NCBI GenBank assembly: GCA_963764215.1
Contig: CAVXRS010000010.1
Location: 110,915 to 174,914, forward strand
DNA from: JAFDWI01 sp963764215
Lineage (GTDB): Bacteria; Actinomycetota; Acidimicrobiia; Acidimicrobiales; Iamiaceae
DNA: 64,000 nucleotides
Direction: 5' to 3'
Shown: in pieces, positions 35,582 through 43,812 of the stretch
Layout: every line of letters starts with the position of its first letter
How positions within the stretch are numbered: the first letter of the stretch is position 1
Made by a program: the position numbers and the translations under genes
The notes under the pieces: generated by a model
Told to the model about the DNA's origin: nothing
The model's input: the letters and a program-made list of their open reading frames with translations, nothing else
The model's database searches: none

Positions 35582-36841
35582 ATGTCTAGCCCCGAGATCA
35601 CCGAACCCGCGACGTTCAATCCCCTCGCCGAGGGCTTCGTCGACTGGCCGTACGACCAGTACCGGCGTCTCCGAGCCGAAGATCCGATCCACCACTCCGA
35701 ACTGCTGCACGGCTACTGCGTGACGCGCCACGCCGACGTCAATGCCATCATGCGCAGCCCGAAGGTCTCGGTGGAGATCGACAATGCCATCCCCACACCG
35801 CTCACGATCGACGAGATCCGCCGTCGTGACGAAGCCCCTCGCGGCGGCCGCACCCTGGTGCTGCTCGACGATCCGGACCACGCGCAACTCCGCAAACTGA
35901 TCATGAAGCCCTTCCGCCCCAGAGAGATCAGCTCGATGCGAGACATCGTCGAGGAGCGGATCCGCGTGCGCCTCGATCACCTGATCGCCGAGCAGGGCAC
36001 CGGCACCGTCGAGTTCGACCTCATCGAGGACTTCGCCTATCCCCTGCCAGTCGAGATCTTCTGCCAACTGCTCGGCATCCCCGAGGAGGACCATCCCGGG
36101 TTCCGATTCTGGGTCAACTGCATCGCCCGCTCGCTGGACCCGGTGATGGACGAAACCGAGCGAGCCGAGCTCACCTCCCACATCGACGAGATGTTCGCTT
36201 TCATCGAGCAGCTCGTCGACGACAAGCGCGGATCCCACGACGACGACATCCTGTCCGGGCTGATCCATGCCGAGGAAGACGGCGAAAGCCTCACCACCGA
36301 GGACCTGCTCGCCCAGATCATGACGTTGTATGTCGCCGGGCACGAGCCGACCGCCGGGCTCGTCGGCAACGGGATGTTGGCCCTGCTCAGACAGCCCGAC
36401 CAGTGGGCGCTGCTGCAGTCGGACCGATCGCATCTGCGCAATGCGATCAGCGAACTGCTGCGCTATGACGGGCCCAACCAGTTCGTGCGCCGCGTCGCCA
36501 TGGCCGACCTGGACTTCGACACGCCCGGCGGCACCGTCACCATCCCCGCCCGCTCGGTGATCTACGCATCGCCGGCTTCGGCCAACCGCGACGAGGCCCG
36601 TTGGGGTGACACCGTCGACGAGGTGGACATCACCCGACCCGACGCCGGCCAACACCTCCAATTCGGCGCCGGCGTCCACGCGTGTCTCGGCTCGCACCTC
36701 GCGCGCCTGCAGTCCGAGGCGATGTTCGCCGCACTGCTGGACCGCTTCGCCACCATCGAATTGGCACGCGCGCCCGTGTGGAGCACCCGCATGGTCATCC
36801 GCGGCCTCAACCAGCTCCCTGTCCGCGCCACCCTGCGGTAG
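35582..36841 (+). CDS. Cytochrome P450
   Basis: A 419-residue P450: I-helix VAGHEPTAGLVGNG (acid-threonine pair with E in place of D and P-T), K-helix ELLRYDGP (ExxR), and heme loop FGAGVHACLGSHLARLQ. It starts four bases after the amidohydrolase stop. Its last 35 bases overlap the convergent HNH gene. As the last gene of the right arm it probably hydroxylates the same substrate as the amidohydrolases process; no ferredoxin is beside it. Confidence 0.92.
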   Translation: MSSPEITEPATFNPLAEGFVDWPYDQYRRLRAEDPIHHSELLHGYCVTRHADVNAIMRSPKVSVEIDNAIPTPLTIDEIRRRDEAPRGGRTLVLLDDPDHAQLRKLIMKPFRPREISSMRDIVEERIRVRLDHLIAEQGTGTVEFDLIEDFAYPLPVEIFCQLLGIPEEDHPGFRFWVNCIARSLDPVMDETERAELTSHIDEMFAFIEQLVDDKRGSHDDDILSGLIHAEEDGESLTTEDLLAQIMTLYVAGHEPTAGLVGNGMLALLRQPDQWALLQSDRSHLRNAISELLRYDGPNQFVRRVAMADLDFDTPGGTVTIPARSVIYASPASANRDEARWGDTVDEVDITRPDAGQHLQFGAGVHACLGSHLARLQSEAMFAALLDRFATIELARAPVWSTRMVIRGLNQLPVRATLR

Positions 36842-38153
36842 CCATGGCCGTGACGGCGAGGTCGATCGAGTAGCGCGGGTCGCCACCGCTGCGGGCACGG
36901 GGATTCTCGGGCACGTTTCGACATCGCCGTCGCGCTCGGGTGTTCGGCGGGCGGATCGGACGGTCTGACCGGTCGAAGAAGCTGAACCCTTCGGCACCGT
37001 CTGCGTCGATACGGAATGATCCGTGATGGAGGAGCCGGTGATGCCGGTTGCACAACGAGATCAGATTGGCCATGTCAGTCGGGCCACCGGCTTCCCATTC
37101 GACCACGTGATGTGCGTCGACGTAGCGGGTGTTGGCACAGCCCGGGAACCGGCACCCATGATCGCGGGCAGTGAGCAGACGGCGTTGCCTGTCGGACACG
37201 AGGCGTTGGGAACGTCCCAAGTCGACCAAGGAGCCGTCAGCGCCCTTGACCAACGCCCGAATCCGTGCATCGCATGCCAAGCGTCGGGCCTCCACCCGGG
37301 AAAGGCCCGGACCATTGGTCAGGTGGCATAACCCGGACTCGGTTTCGCCGATGAGAAACCGCTCGTCGACGTGCAGCACCACTTCGGTGTGCTCGCCACG
37401 CACGACCGGCACCGTCCCCGCCGACAATCGGTTCGCCGCCACACCGACCAACCCGTCGACCCGACGGGCCGCCGTGGGCCGCGGTGCCGGATCGCTTTCA
37501 TCAGCATCGTCTGAATTGCGGGCGTCACTCGGTGGCCGGCTGGCTCGCCACTGGGTTTCCATCTCGGTTTCCAACGCGGCCTCCACGACGGCCGCATCGT
37601 CCGCGGTGAGCACCGCCAACAGTTCACGCAACCCGTCATCGCGGTCGTGCCACCAAAGACCACAGCGTTGTTCGCGATCCTCCGCATCACGACCGGACTG
37701 TTTGTCGACTTCGGCGCGTTTGCTGCGCCGATACGCGGCGGCGATCCTCGAAAGCTGCGTCGATGACGTTTCTTGCGCCAGATCACACCAGGGAGCCTCG
37801 GACTCCTCGGTTGCCACCGACAACACACACTGAGCCTTCGCCGTCGACAGGGCACCCGATTCCCACGCCTTCCGCACTTCGGGTCGAGAGGCCAGTTGAT
37901 CACCCGCGTCAGCCAACCCACTCGCGGCCCGCGACGTGATGCCCAAATCGACCGACGCCCACTGACCGAACGAGGAGAATCCCGACCCCATTCCCTCCCC
38001 ACCCCGGGCACGAAACACGGCCAGCCCCTGCGCGATCCGAGCCTGAGCCGCCGCCACCGACGCACACGCCTCCATCAACACCACACGCAGATCGTCCAAC
38101 GCCATCGTCTCAGCGGTTTCCACGACCGGAATGGCGGGATCCAACAAATCCAT
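36807..38153 (-). CDS. 13E12/DUF222-type HNH endonuclease
   Basis: A 448-residue protein. Residues ~15-330 are the helical DUF222 region (ARIAQGLAVFRARGGEG, AWESGALSTAKAQCVLSV). The C-terminal HNH domain reads ARDHGCRFPGCANTRYVDAH then HVVEWEAGGPTDMANLISLC NRHHRLLHHG, with two zinc-type cysteines and the catalytic HH. In mycobacteria this is the 13E12 repeat family. A perfect LexA box overlaps its promoter and the TACACT -10 is six bases from the ATG, so the mRNA starts at the start codon. The last 35 bases overlap the convergent P450. Confidence 0.92.
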   Translation of the reverse strand: MDLLDPAIPVVETAETMALDDLRVVLMEACASVAAAQARIAQGLAVFRARGGEGMGSGFSSFGQWASVDLGITSRAASGLADAGDQLASRPEVRKAWESGALSTAKAQCVLSVATEESEAPWCDLAQETSSTQLSRIAAAYRRSKRAEVDKQSGRDAEDREQRCGLWWHDRDDGLRELLAVLTADDAAVVEAALETEMETQWRASRPPSDARNSDDADESDPAPRPTAARRVDGLVGVAANRLSAGTVPVVRGEHTEVVLHVDERFLIGETESGLCHLTNGPGLSRVEARRLACDARIRALVKGADGSLVDLGRSQRLVSDRQRRLLTARDHGCRFPGCANTRYVDAHHVVEWEAGGPTDMANLISLCNRHHRLLHHGSFRIDADGAEGFSFFDRSDRPIRPPNTRARRRCRNVPENPRARSGGDPRYSIDLAVTAMATAGWRGQGAG

Positions 38154-38159
38154 GGTACG

Positions 38160-38165
38160 AGTGTA
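38160..38165 (-). promoter_or_regulatory. TACACT -10 element, leaderless start
   Basis: TACACT on the minus strand is followed by six bases and then the ATG of the HNH gene, so the transcript should begin at or next to the start codon. There is no ribosome site. Confidence 0.55.
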
Positions 38166-38181
38166 TCGAACATACGTTCGA
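38166..38181. promoter_or_regulatory. LexA (SOS) box
   Basis: TCGAACATACGTTCGA matches the actinobacterial SOS consensus TCGAAC-N4-GTTCGA exactly in both arms. It abuts the -10 of the HNH gene, an ideal place for LexA repression. Confidence 0.85.
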
Positions 38182-38221
38182 TGTGCAACCCCCTAAGTAA
38201 GGAAGATGTCAGCCCGCGCCA

Positions 38222-38434
38222 TCATCGTGATCTCCGGGCGAGGACCGGTGCCCGCACCCGGCACTGCCAGTGCATTCGGGGTCCGAGCGCGGTGGCTTCG
38301 AATCGAGTCGACCACGGCCACAAGTGCGGGAAATGGTCGGTCTGTTCCAAGGTCGACCACAGCTCAGCCGGTGCGAGAACGAATGCCCGGTGCCGATCCG
38401 AGGTGGCAAGCACCCCGGCAGTGCCACACGGCCG
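38222..38434 (-). pseudogene. SRPBCC gene remnant
   Basis: The minus strand encodes HRAFVLAPAELWSTLEQTDH then FPHLWPWSTRFEATALGPRM, which is the N-terminal half of a START/SRPBCC protein, but the frame stops after about 60 residues (at 38222) and the upstream part lacks a start before a TGA at 38435-38437. Family members continue for another 80 residues or so, absent here. The whole 38154-38553 gap (400 bases) holds this remnant, the LexA box and a 6-bp stem GAGAAT-GGGA-ATTCTC at 38456-38471; I see no intact gene in it. Confidence 0.45.
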
Positions 38435-38553
38435 TCACGGCGCTGCACGGCTTTTGAGAATGGGAATTCTCGCACGTCCACCGTGCGCCCTGGACGGAAC
38501 GTTCTCGATCCTGTACCCGGGGATGGTCGTCTTGGCGGCGTACGCGATCCGGG

Positions 38554-38961
38554 CTACCCGCGTCCCTCGAACTTCGCCCCGTCGTCATAGTGCTTGATCT
38601 CGATCACGTTGCCGCTCGGATCGGCCAACTTGCCACCGACCTTGCCGCTCAATTCCTGCGCCTCGTGCAGGACCGGCTCTGACAACCAACCCACGTCGTG
38701 CGCCGACAGGCGGTCGAGGACGGTTCGGAAGGCGGCATCTTCGAGCGCCACACCGAAGTGCAGCACGCCTTGTTCGACCGGCTCACGTACCTCGTTCGGA
38801 CGATGGTGCAGCGTGAGCTGCAACCCGTAGAACCACACGTCGATCCAATTCGGTCCGACTCGTCCAAGATCGCACCCGAGTATGTCGACGTAGAAGTGGC
38901 GCGCCACCTCCAGGTCATGGACCGGTAGCGAAAGATGAAGCGTGCGATCGCTCATGGCCAC
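38554..38961 (-). CDS. VOC family (glyoxalase/bleomycin resistance-like) protein
   Basis: A 135-residue protein made of two beta-alpha-beta-beta-beta units: RTLHLSLPVHDLEVARHFYV DILGCDLGRVG and VLHFGVALEDAAFRTVLDRL, ending LADPSGNVIEIKHYDD with the metal-ligand glutamate. VOC proteins include lyases, dioxygenases and resistance proteins; the reaction cannot be told. The start may be the ATG at 38955 two codons inside. It is separated by 130 bases from the divergent VOC gene. Confidence 0.85.
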   Translation of the reverse strand: MAMSDRTLHLSLPVHDLEVARHFYVDILGCDLGRVGPNWIDVWFYGLQLTLHHRPNEVREPVEQGVLHFGVALEDAAFRTVLDRLSAHDVGWLSEPVLHEAQELSGKVGGKLADPSGNVIEIKHYDDGAKFEGRG

Positions 38962-39091
38962 ACCACGAACCTAGGCCAACTCTGCTCCCTCGACGGCGCG
39001 AGCTACTACTCCGTGCATCGAGACGCCAGCGTATCGGCGCGTTACGGTTCGCTCTACTGGTCGCATCGCCATCGACCCCGAAAGGAACGGC

Positions 39092-39490
39092 ATGGCCACC
39101 GTCAGCGTCCGCTACATCGTCCAAGACGTGGACGCCGCGATCGCGTTCTACTGCGCATTGCTCGGCTTCCGCGAGGTGATGCATCCCGCGGCGACGTTCG
39201 CGATGCTCGAACACGGCGATCTTCGCCTGGTACTCAGCGTTCCCGACGGTGGGCCCGGAGGCGGGCAAGCGGCAGCGGACGGCACGCTCCCGAGCCCCGG
39301 TGGCTGGAACCGCTTCTCACTCGAAGTCGACGACCTCGACGCGACCGTCGAACGGCTCGAAGCCGAGGGTGCCTCATTTCGGAGCGCGATCGTGAACGGC
39401 GTAGGAGGTCGCCAGATCATCGTCGACGACCCTTCGGGCAATCCCGTGGAGCTGTTCGAACCCACCATCGACGAGGCTCGCCTGGGCTGA
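39092..39490 (+). CDS. VOC family protein
   Basis: A 132-residue VOC protein: SVRYIVQDVDAAIAFYCALL, FREVMHPAATFAMLEHGDLR, NRFSLEVDDLDATVERLEAE and IIVDDPSGNPVELFEPTIDE. Starts after GAAAGGAAC. Its TGA shares the A with the ATG of a truncated kinase gene (TGATG), so those two were once a coupled pair. Confidence 0.87.
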   Translation: MATVSVRYIVQDVDAAIAFYCALLGFREVMHPAATFAMLEHGDLRLVLSVPDGGPGGGQAAADGTLPSPGGWNRFSLEVDDLDATVERLEAEGASFRSAIVNGVGGRQIIVDDPSGNPVELFEPTIDEARLG

Positions 39491-39745
39491 TGGCCGCCGG
39501 CCCGAAGAGTGCGCAGGGCGGCGTCGTGGTCATCTCGGGTCCACCCGGGGCGGGCAAGTCGACCGTGGCGAAACTCGTCGCCACGCGGCAAGGGTCGCCT
39601 TCGGTGTGCCTCGAGTCGGATTGGTTCTGGACCACCATTACCAATGGTTTCATTTCTCCATGGGAACCTGCGTCAGACCGGCAGAATCGCACCTCATCGG
39701 TGCGGTGGCGGCCGCAGCCGCCGGGGTAGCCGACGCGGCAGGATC
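39490..39745 (+). pseudogene. Truncated P-loop AAA kinase
   Basis: The frame opens with a Walker A, VVVISGPPGAGKSTVAKLVA, and the next segment CLESDWFWTTITNGFISPWE fits small AAA-33/gluconate-kinase-like proteins. From about 39690 the natural continuation lies in another frame (HLIGAVAAAAAGVADAAGSG). The sequence then breaks into unrelated antisense VOC debris, so at least a frameshift and a 3' truncation have occurred. Homologues are about 180 residues; only ~85 survive. Confidence 0.7.
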
Positions 39746-39812
39746 AGGCGCGGGCGGTGGTGGTCTGCAGCACGATTCCGTTGCCATCGGGGTCGTCGAA
39801 GGTCACGAACCG
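39744..39812 (-). pseudogene. C-terminal remnant of a VOC gene
   Basis: Minus-strand codons read RFVTFDDPDGNGIVLQTTTA RA then stop, the exact ending of VOC/glyoxalase family proteins, but a TGA at 39813-39815 closes the frame immediately upstream. Only 23 codons survive. It overlaps the tail of the arsR gene by ten bases, marking a recombination joint. Confidence 0.7.
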
Positions 39813-40225
39813 TCACCAGGGTGATCGACGCCGCTCACCGCGTACTGCCCACGAGCCCGGCCCGAGTCGGGTCGATTCAGGCTGAGAAGCGAATCGCGGA
39901 GCTGGGCGAGACGGCCGGGCACCACCGACCACCACACCCATCGGCCCCGTCTCTCGCCGGTGAGCAGTCCGGCATCGGCAAGGACCTTCGTGTGGTGGCT
40001 CACGGTCGGCTGCGACTTGCCCAGTGGCCCTTGGAGGTCACACGAGCACACCTCACCGGCTCGCGCCACCAGGTTGAACAGGCGCAACCGCACGGGGTCG
40101 GCCAGGGCGGCGAACGCCTGGGCCAGCGCATCGGCATCGGCGGTGGACAACGGGTCGGTGACCACTGACCCACAGCACGAGTTCGGATCGGAAGCAGAGC
40201 GTTCGGCTGGTTCCACTTTTGACAT
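39803..40225 (-). CDS. arsR: ArsR family metalloregulator
   Basis: A 140-residue SmtB/ArsR winged-helix repressor. The helix carries EVCSCDLQGPLGKSQPTVSH, the As(III)-type ELCVCDL site with CxC, followed by the recognition helix QPTVSHHTKVLADAGLL. An extra N-terminal SCCGS may join in metal binding. It is divergent from the arsC-like gene with 70 bases between the starts. The last ~12 residues may be new, since the 3' end joins VOC debris. Confidence 0.88.
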   Translation of the reverse strand: MSKVEPAERSASDPNSCCGSVVTDPLSTADADALAQAFAALADPVRLRLFNLVARAGEVCSCDLQGPLGKSQPTVSHHTKVLADAGLLTGERRGRWVWWSVVPGRLAQLRDSLLSLNRPDSGRARGQYAVSGVDHPGDGS

Positions 40226-40244
40226 TGACAGATATCGATCTATT

Positions 40245-40257
40245 CGGCAGACTGCCG
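40245..40257. promoter_or_regulatory. 13-bp palindrome in the ars promoter
   Basis: CGGCAG-A-CTGCCG, perfect about a central base, between the divergent arsR and arsC-like genes. TTGACA-like elements flank it on both sides (for example 40260-40265). A likely ArsR operator or part of the shared promoter. Confidence 0.45.
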
Positions 40258-40295
40258 TATTGACATCCTTCAATATATCAGGAGCACCACTCACC

Positions 40296-40715
40296 GTGCG
40301 TCCACTGCATCGTGCGCCCAACGTCCTCTTCCTCTGCGTCCACAACGCCGGCCGCTCGCAGATGGCCCTCGGTTGGTTCGAACACCTCGCCGCCGGCCGC
40401 GCTCAGGCGTGGTCGGGGGGCTCCGAACCTGCCGACCAGCTCAACCCGGTCGCAGTGGCCGCCATGGCAGAAGTCGGCATCGACATCGCCGCGCGCCGAC
40501 CGCAGCAGTGGACCGACGACATCGTCGAGGCCGCTGACGTCGTCGTCACCATGGGCTGTGGCGACACCTGCCCTGTCTTTCCCGGCGTCCGCTACCAGGA
40601 TTGGGCCCTGGACGACCCGGCCGGAATGGATCTGGGGGCCGTCCGACCCATCCGCGACGAGATCGAGATGCGGGTCCGAAACCTGCTGGATGATCTCGGT
40701 GTGACAGGTGGCTGA
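40296..40715 (+). CDS. arsC: Arsenate reductase / low-MW phosphatase-like protein
   Basis: A 139-residue protein of the low-molecular-weight phosphatase fold. P-loop VLFLCVHNAGRSQMALGWFE (CX5R with catalytic Cys about residue 14) and MGCGDTCPVFPGVRYQDWAL DDPAG, the resolving-cysteine segment of thioredoxin- or mycothiol-coupled arsenate reductases. GTG start, GGAG eleven bases upstream. Reduces As(V) to As(III). No arsenite pump gene is in the window, so export must be encoded elsewhere. Confidence 0.9.
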   Translation: MRPLHRAPNVLFLCVHNAGRSQMALGWFEHLAAGRAQAWSGGSEPADQLNPVAVAAMAEVGIDIAARRPQQWTDDIVEAADVVVTMGCGDTCPVFPGVRYQDWALDDPAGMDLGAVRPIRDEIEMRVRNLLDDLGVTGG

Positions 40716-40823
40716 ACGGCCACACGGTCGACTGAGGCCGGGTACAGGTCACGTCGCTAGCTTGGCGTCGTGGAGACGAGCCGTCTCCGGAACACATCGA
40801 CAGGATCACTGAGGAATGACGAC

Positions 40824-41561
40824 GTGAAGCTTGGCAACCGGCTGTTGGCCGGACTCTCGGTACTGACCGCGACGGGCGCGTTCCTGGTCGTCGGCGCACT
40901 CGGAGCCTCGGCTCACGTGACCCCCGATCCCGCAACCGCGCCCAAAGGCGCCGGAGATCAGGTGATCACCTTCCGGGTTCCCAACGAGATGGACAACGCA
41001 AACACCGTCAAGGTCACCCTGCAGTTGCCCCAGGATCACCCCATCGCCGATGTCGAGGCGCTTGCGATGCCGGGATGGACGGACAAGATCCAGACCAGGC
41101 ATCTCACCACGCCGATCAAGACCGACGACGGTGAGGTCACCGACGTGGCCTCGGTGATCACCTGGACCGGTGGCAAGATCGCACCCGGCCAGTACGGCGC
41201 GTTCAAAATCCTCGCGATGGGGCTGCCCACCGACACGAACCAGCTCGTGTTCAAGGCGCTGCAGGGCTACGACAACGGCGAGACCGTGTCCTGGATCGAG
41301 ACCCAGCCCGGCGCGGAACACCCTGCGCCCGTCGTCCAGCTCACCGCGGAGGTGCCCGAGCACGCGACGACGACGATGGCCGCCACGCCGAGTGCCACAA
41401 CGGTCCCCACGGCGACGAAGCTCGTGAAGTCGACCAGTTCGTCGAACGGTCTGGGGATCGCCGGCATCATCGTCGGAGCGATCGGCCTGGTCGTGGCGAT
41501 CATCGCGCTCATCGTTGCCCGGTCCCGCAGGACACCACCACCGGCCCCGAACGATTCGTGA
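40824..41561 (+). CDS. YcnI-like DUF1775 protein
   Basis: A 245-residue exported, C-terminally anchored protein. Signal peptide ends near GASAHVTPDPATAP; the mature N-terminus HVTPDP with histidine is the copper-ligand position of YcnI/DUF1775. The domain runs to about residue 175; a Thr/Ala-rich linker leads to a single C-terminal membrane helix (GIAGIIVGAIGLVVAIIALI) with a basic tail. YcnI proteins bind Cu(II) and are coupled to copper import. Starts at GTG 40824 with GAGGA nine bases upstream. It is convergent to the redox operon. Confidence 0.85.
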   Translation: MKLGNRLLAGLSVLTATGAFLVVGALGASAHVTPDPATAPKGAGDQVITFRVPNEMDNANTVKVTLQLPQDHPIADVEALAMPGWTDKIQTRHLTTPIKTDDGEVTDVASVITWTGGKIAPGQYGAFKILAMGLPTDTNQLVFKALQGYDNGETVSWIETQPGAEHPAPVVQLTAEVPEHATTTMAATPSATTVPTATKLVKSTSSSNGLGIAGIIVGAIGLVVAIIALIVARSRRTPPPAPNDS

Positions 41562-41624
41562 CACCTGGCGGCAGGGTGCAGCGGTCTCGCTGGTTCTCCG
41601 CCTGGGCTCACACCGCCCAGCCGC

Positions 41625-41852
41625 TCACCGTCTGGCGCGCTCCGCGCGCCAGGACTCGAGGCGCAAGGCGAGCACGGGACACATCTGCACTGCCCGTTTG
41701 GCGTCGCCCACTTCGTGTCGGTGGAGCGGCGCGGGGTCGACGATCGGAAAGCCCCAGTCGTCGAGGGTGATCCGCTCGGGGATGAGCTCGGCGCACAACC
41801 CCCGACCGTCACAGCGGATGGGATCGACCACGAGGCTGGGCCTCAGCGCCAT
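41625..41852 (-). CDS. Ferredoxin (single cluster, 3Fe-4S/4Fe-4S)
   Basis: A 75-residue bacterial ferredoxin: IRCDGRGLCAELIPERITLD and a single CPVLALRLES cysteine. With only three obvious ligand cysteines (CDGRGLC plus CPVLAL) it looks like a 3Fe-4S type used by P450s and redox partners. The start overlaps the end of the NuoF-like gene by ten bases, so it is the last gene of the redox operon and likely passes electrons between cytosol and the NuoF-like protein. Confidence 0.85.
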   Translation of the reverse strand: MALRPSLVVDPIRCDGRGLCAELIPERITLDDWGFPIVDPAPLHRHEVGDAKRAVQMCPVLALRLESWRAERARR

Positions 41853-43147
41853 GGCTCACCGTCCGTGTCGCCCATCGGAAGAAACGCCGGTGCGCCGTGG
41901 GGACAACCGCGATTGGCGTCGTGCAGCTCCAACAAGCCGGCGTCCAAACTGATGGCGCTCCGCAGGAGACGCACCGCGCCGTTGGGGAGGTGGCAGCCGC
42001 CGCGACCGTCGACCTGTCCGGCCCACCGCGTCAGCAGCCTGAGGTTCTCGCCAACCCGGATACCTCGCCCCACCTGCACCGCGGCGGCGGCGATCGCCGG
42101 CAATCCGTTCACACAGACCCCGCACTGGCCGGCCGACTCCCCGGCCATCCAGACCAGGATGCGGGCGGTCTCACACCACGGGCACACGGTTGCGGGCAGT
42201 GGCGCGACCACCCCACAGCCGGTGCTCGCGCCGAACGACGCGAGGCCTCGATTGGCGAACGGTGCCCTGTCCGCCGAACTCGCATCCAGCCAGGCGCCGA
42301 AGTAGCCGCCGACCAGGACCCCGGATGCGCCCTTGGTGGTCGCACCCGCCGCGGCGGCGACCCCGGAAATCGGCGCGCCCAGCGGGGCTTCGACGATCCG
42401 CCGGCTGCCATCCGCACACACCACCGTTGCCAGTCGTGTCCCGGGCTCCTTCGCCGTGCCGAACTCCCGGAACCAGCTCGACCCGAAAGCGGTGATCTGC
42501 GTCAGATGGGCGAGCGTCTCGGCATTGAGAACCGCCGTCGGCCGACCGGCCACCCCCCGCTCGAAGGGCCGGACGCGAGTGCCCGTCGGCACGGCGTCGC
42601 CCCCGTTCAGCCAGTGCACGAGGGCGCTCTCTTCCCCCGCGACGAAACGATGTGGAGCGGCATGGACCTTGATGGCCACCCCGTGCTCGGGGCCACGCTC
42701 GGCCAGTGCGTCGTGCACCGCATCGAACATCTCGCCGGACCCACGTCCCACACAGAATCGCACCTCGGTGGACCTGGTCGCATGCGCGGCCAAGACCGCA
42801 CCGTCGATCACCAGATGGGGGTGGCGCACGACGAGGAGCCGGTCCTTTTCGCTCAACGGCTCACCTTCGGTCGCGTTGACCACGATGATCGGGTCCCGGC
42901 CGGCGACCGCGTCGAGCTTCGTCGCAGTGGGAAATGCTGCTCCGCCCCGACCTTGAAGGCCCGATGCCTCGACCTCGTCGAGCAGGTCGTGGTGCCGTCC
43001 CCGGGATTCCCGGGGAGAGGGCACGCTGGAACGGTGGTCGGCCAGCGAAACGGGACGCCCGTCGGTTCGCAGGTCGCGCAGCAGCCGCGCCTGGTGAGCC
43101 GACCTCGCGGCCGTTGGATCCTCGAGCGATTCCGGCGTGATGGTCAT
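41843..43147 (-). CDS. NuoF-like SLBB-domain oxidoreductase
   Basis: A 434-residue relative of complex I subunit NuoF (51 kDa). FMN/NAD site: GLQGRGGAAFPTATKLDAVA and NATEGEPLSEKDRLL; SLBB region APLGAPISGVAAAAGATTKG ASGVLVGGYFG. The C-terminal Fe-S segment reads ESAGQCGVCVNGLPAIA with further cysteines in GGCHLPNGA and GCPHG; the first of the four canonical cysteines is Ala but two extra downstream cysteines could complete a cluster. It overlaps the membrane gene by four bases (ATGA) and the ferredoxin by ten. Likely oxidises NAD(P)H or ferredoxin and feeds the membrane heme protein. Confidence 0.87.
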   Translation of the reverse strand: MTITPESLEDPTAARSAHQARLLRDLRTDGRPVSLADHRSSVPSPRESRGRHHDLLDEVEASGLQGRGGAAFPTATKLDAVAGRDPIIVVNATEGEPLSEKDRLLVVRHPHLVIDGAVLAAHATRSTEVRFCVGRGSGEMFDAVHDALAERGPEHGVAIKVHAAPHRFVAGEESALVHWLNGGDAVPTGTRVRPFERGVAGRPTAVLNAETLAHLTQITAFGSSWFREFGTAKEPGTRLATVVCADGSRRIVEAPLGAPISGVAAAAGATTKGASGVLVGGYFGAWLDASSADRAPFANRGLASFGASTGCGVVAPLPATVCPWCETARILVWMAGESAGQCGVCVNGLPAIAAAAVQVGRGIRVGENLRLLTRWAGQVDGRGGCHLPNGAVRLLRSAISLDAGLLELHDANRGCPHGAPAFLPMGDTDGEPWR

Positions 43148-43812
43148 CGTCGCGACGCCCGGGTCAGATCATTGAGCTCGACACGGCGCGAACGGTGGGA
43201 GGTCACCTCGAGACGGCCGTCGACCCGAGCCCGGCGACGCACCATCCGGTAGATCGCCAGGATCCCGACGAGCAGGGCACAGCACGCGTCGATCAACAGC
43301 ATCCAGCCCTGGACCCGGTCCGTGCCGATCAGCATGCCGTGCAGCACGGCGATCGGCCAGCAGGCGTAGGCACTCAAATGCACGTAACGCCAAGTCGTCG
43401 GCTTCACGTGCGACCGGAACAGGCTGGTGAGAATGATCGCAATCATCAGATCGACGCAGATGGCGCCGAGACCGAGTGCCAGGGGGTGATAGCTGCCGAT
43501 GAACGGTATGACCGCGTCGATCCAGCGGATCGACACGTAGCTGTCGACGATCGTCGTCGCCACATGCAGCGCCAGGAACAGCAACGCCAGCAGTGAGACG
43601 TTCCGGTGCACGACCGGGGTCACGAAACGTGGCAGTCCGCGCGCACCCAGGTCCAGCGATGCGAGGATCCCGAGCACCACCGATGCCGTCAGGATCAGCA
43701 ATGTGATGATGCCCGCTCCACGAGACAGAAACCACAGCGCATTGGTCGCCAGGAGTCGGCCGGTCGTCGGACCCATCAGGTTGCCGGGAATCGCCAGCGC
43801 GGCCGCGATCAC
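43144..43812 (-). CDS. Ferric-reductase-like membrane protein
   Basis: A 222-residue protein with six hydrophobic segments of the ferric-reductase/NOX heme-b type. Histidines suited to two hemes lie in HRNVSLLALLFLALHVATT (two His) and RYVHLSAYACWPIAVLHGML (two His). No FAD/NADPH domain is attached, so reduction must come from a partner such as the NuoF-like protein. The GTG start at 43812 overlaps the ApbE stop (GTGA). The sequence before it in the same frame is a shadow of apbE. Confidence 0.86.
   Translation of the reverse strand: MIAAALAIPGNLMGPTTGRLLATNALWFLSRGAGIITLLILTASVVLGILASLDLGARGLPRFVTPVVHRNVSLLALLFLALHVATTIVDSYVSIRWIDAVIPFIGSYHPLALGLGAICVDLMIAIILTSLFRSHVKPTTWRYVHLSAYACWPIAVLHGMLIGTDRVQGWMLLIDACCALLVGILAIYRMVRRRARVDGRLEVTSHRSRRVELNDLTRASRR

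Noticed and set aside
40260..40290. Simple sigma-70 promoter for arsC with TTGACA at 40260
   Set aside because: No -10-like sequence sits 16-18 bases downstream, so I list only the palindrome.
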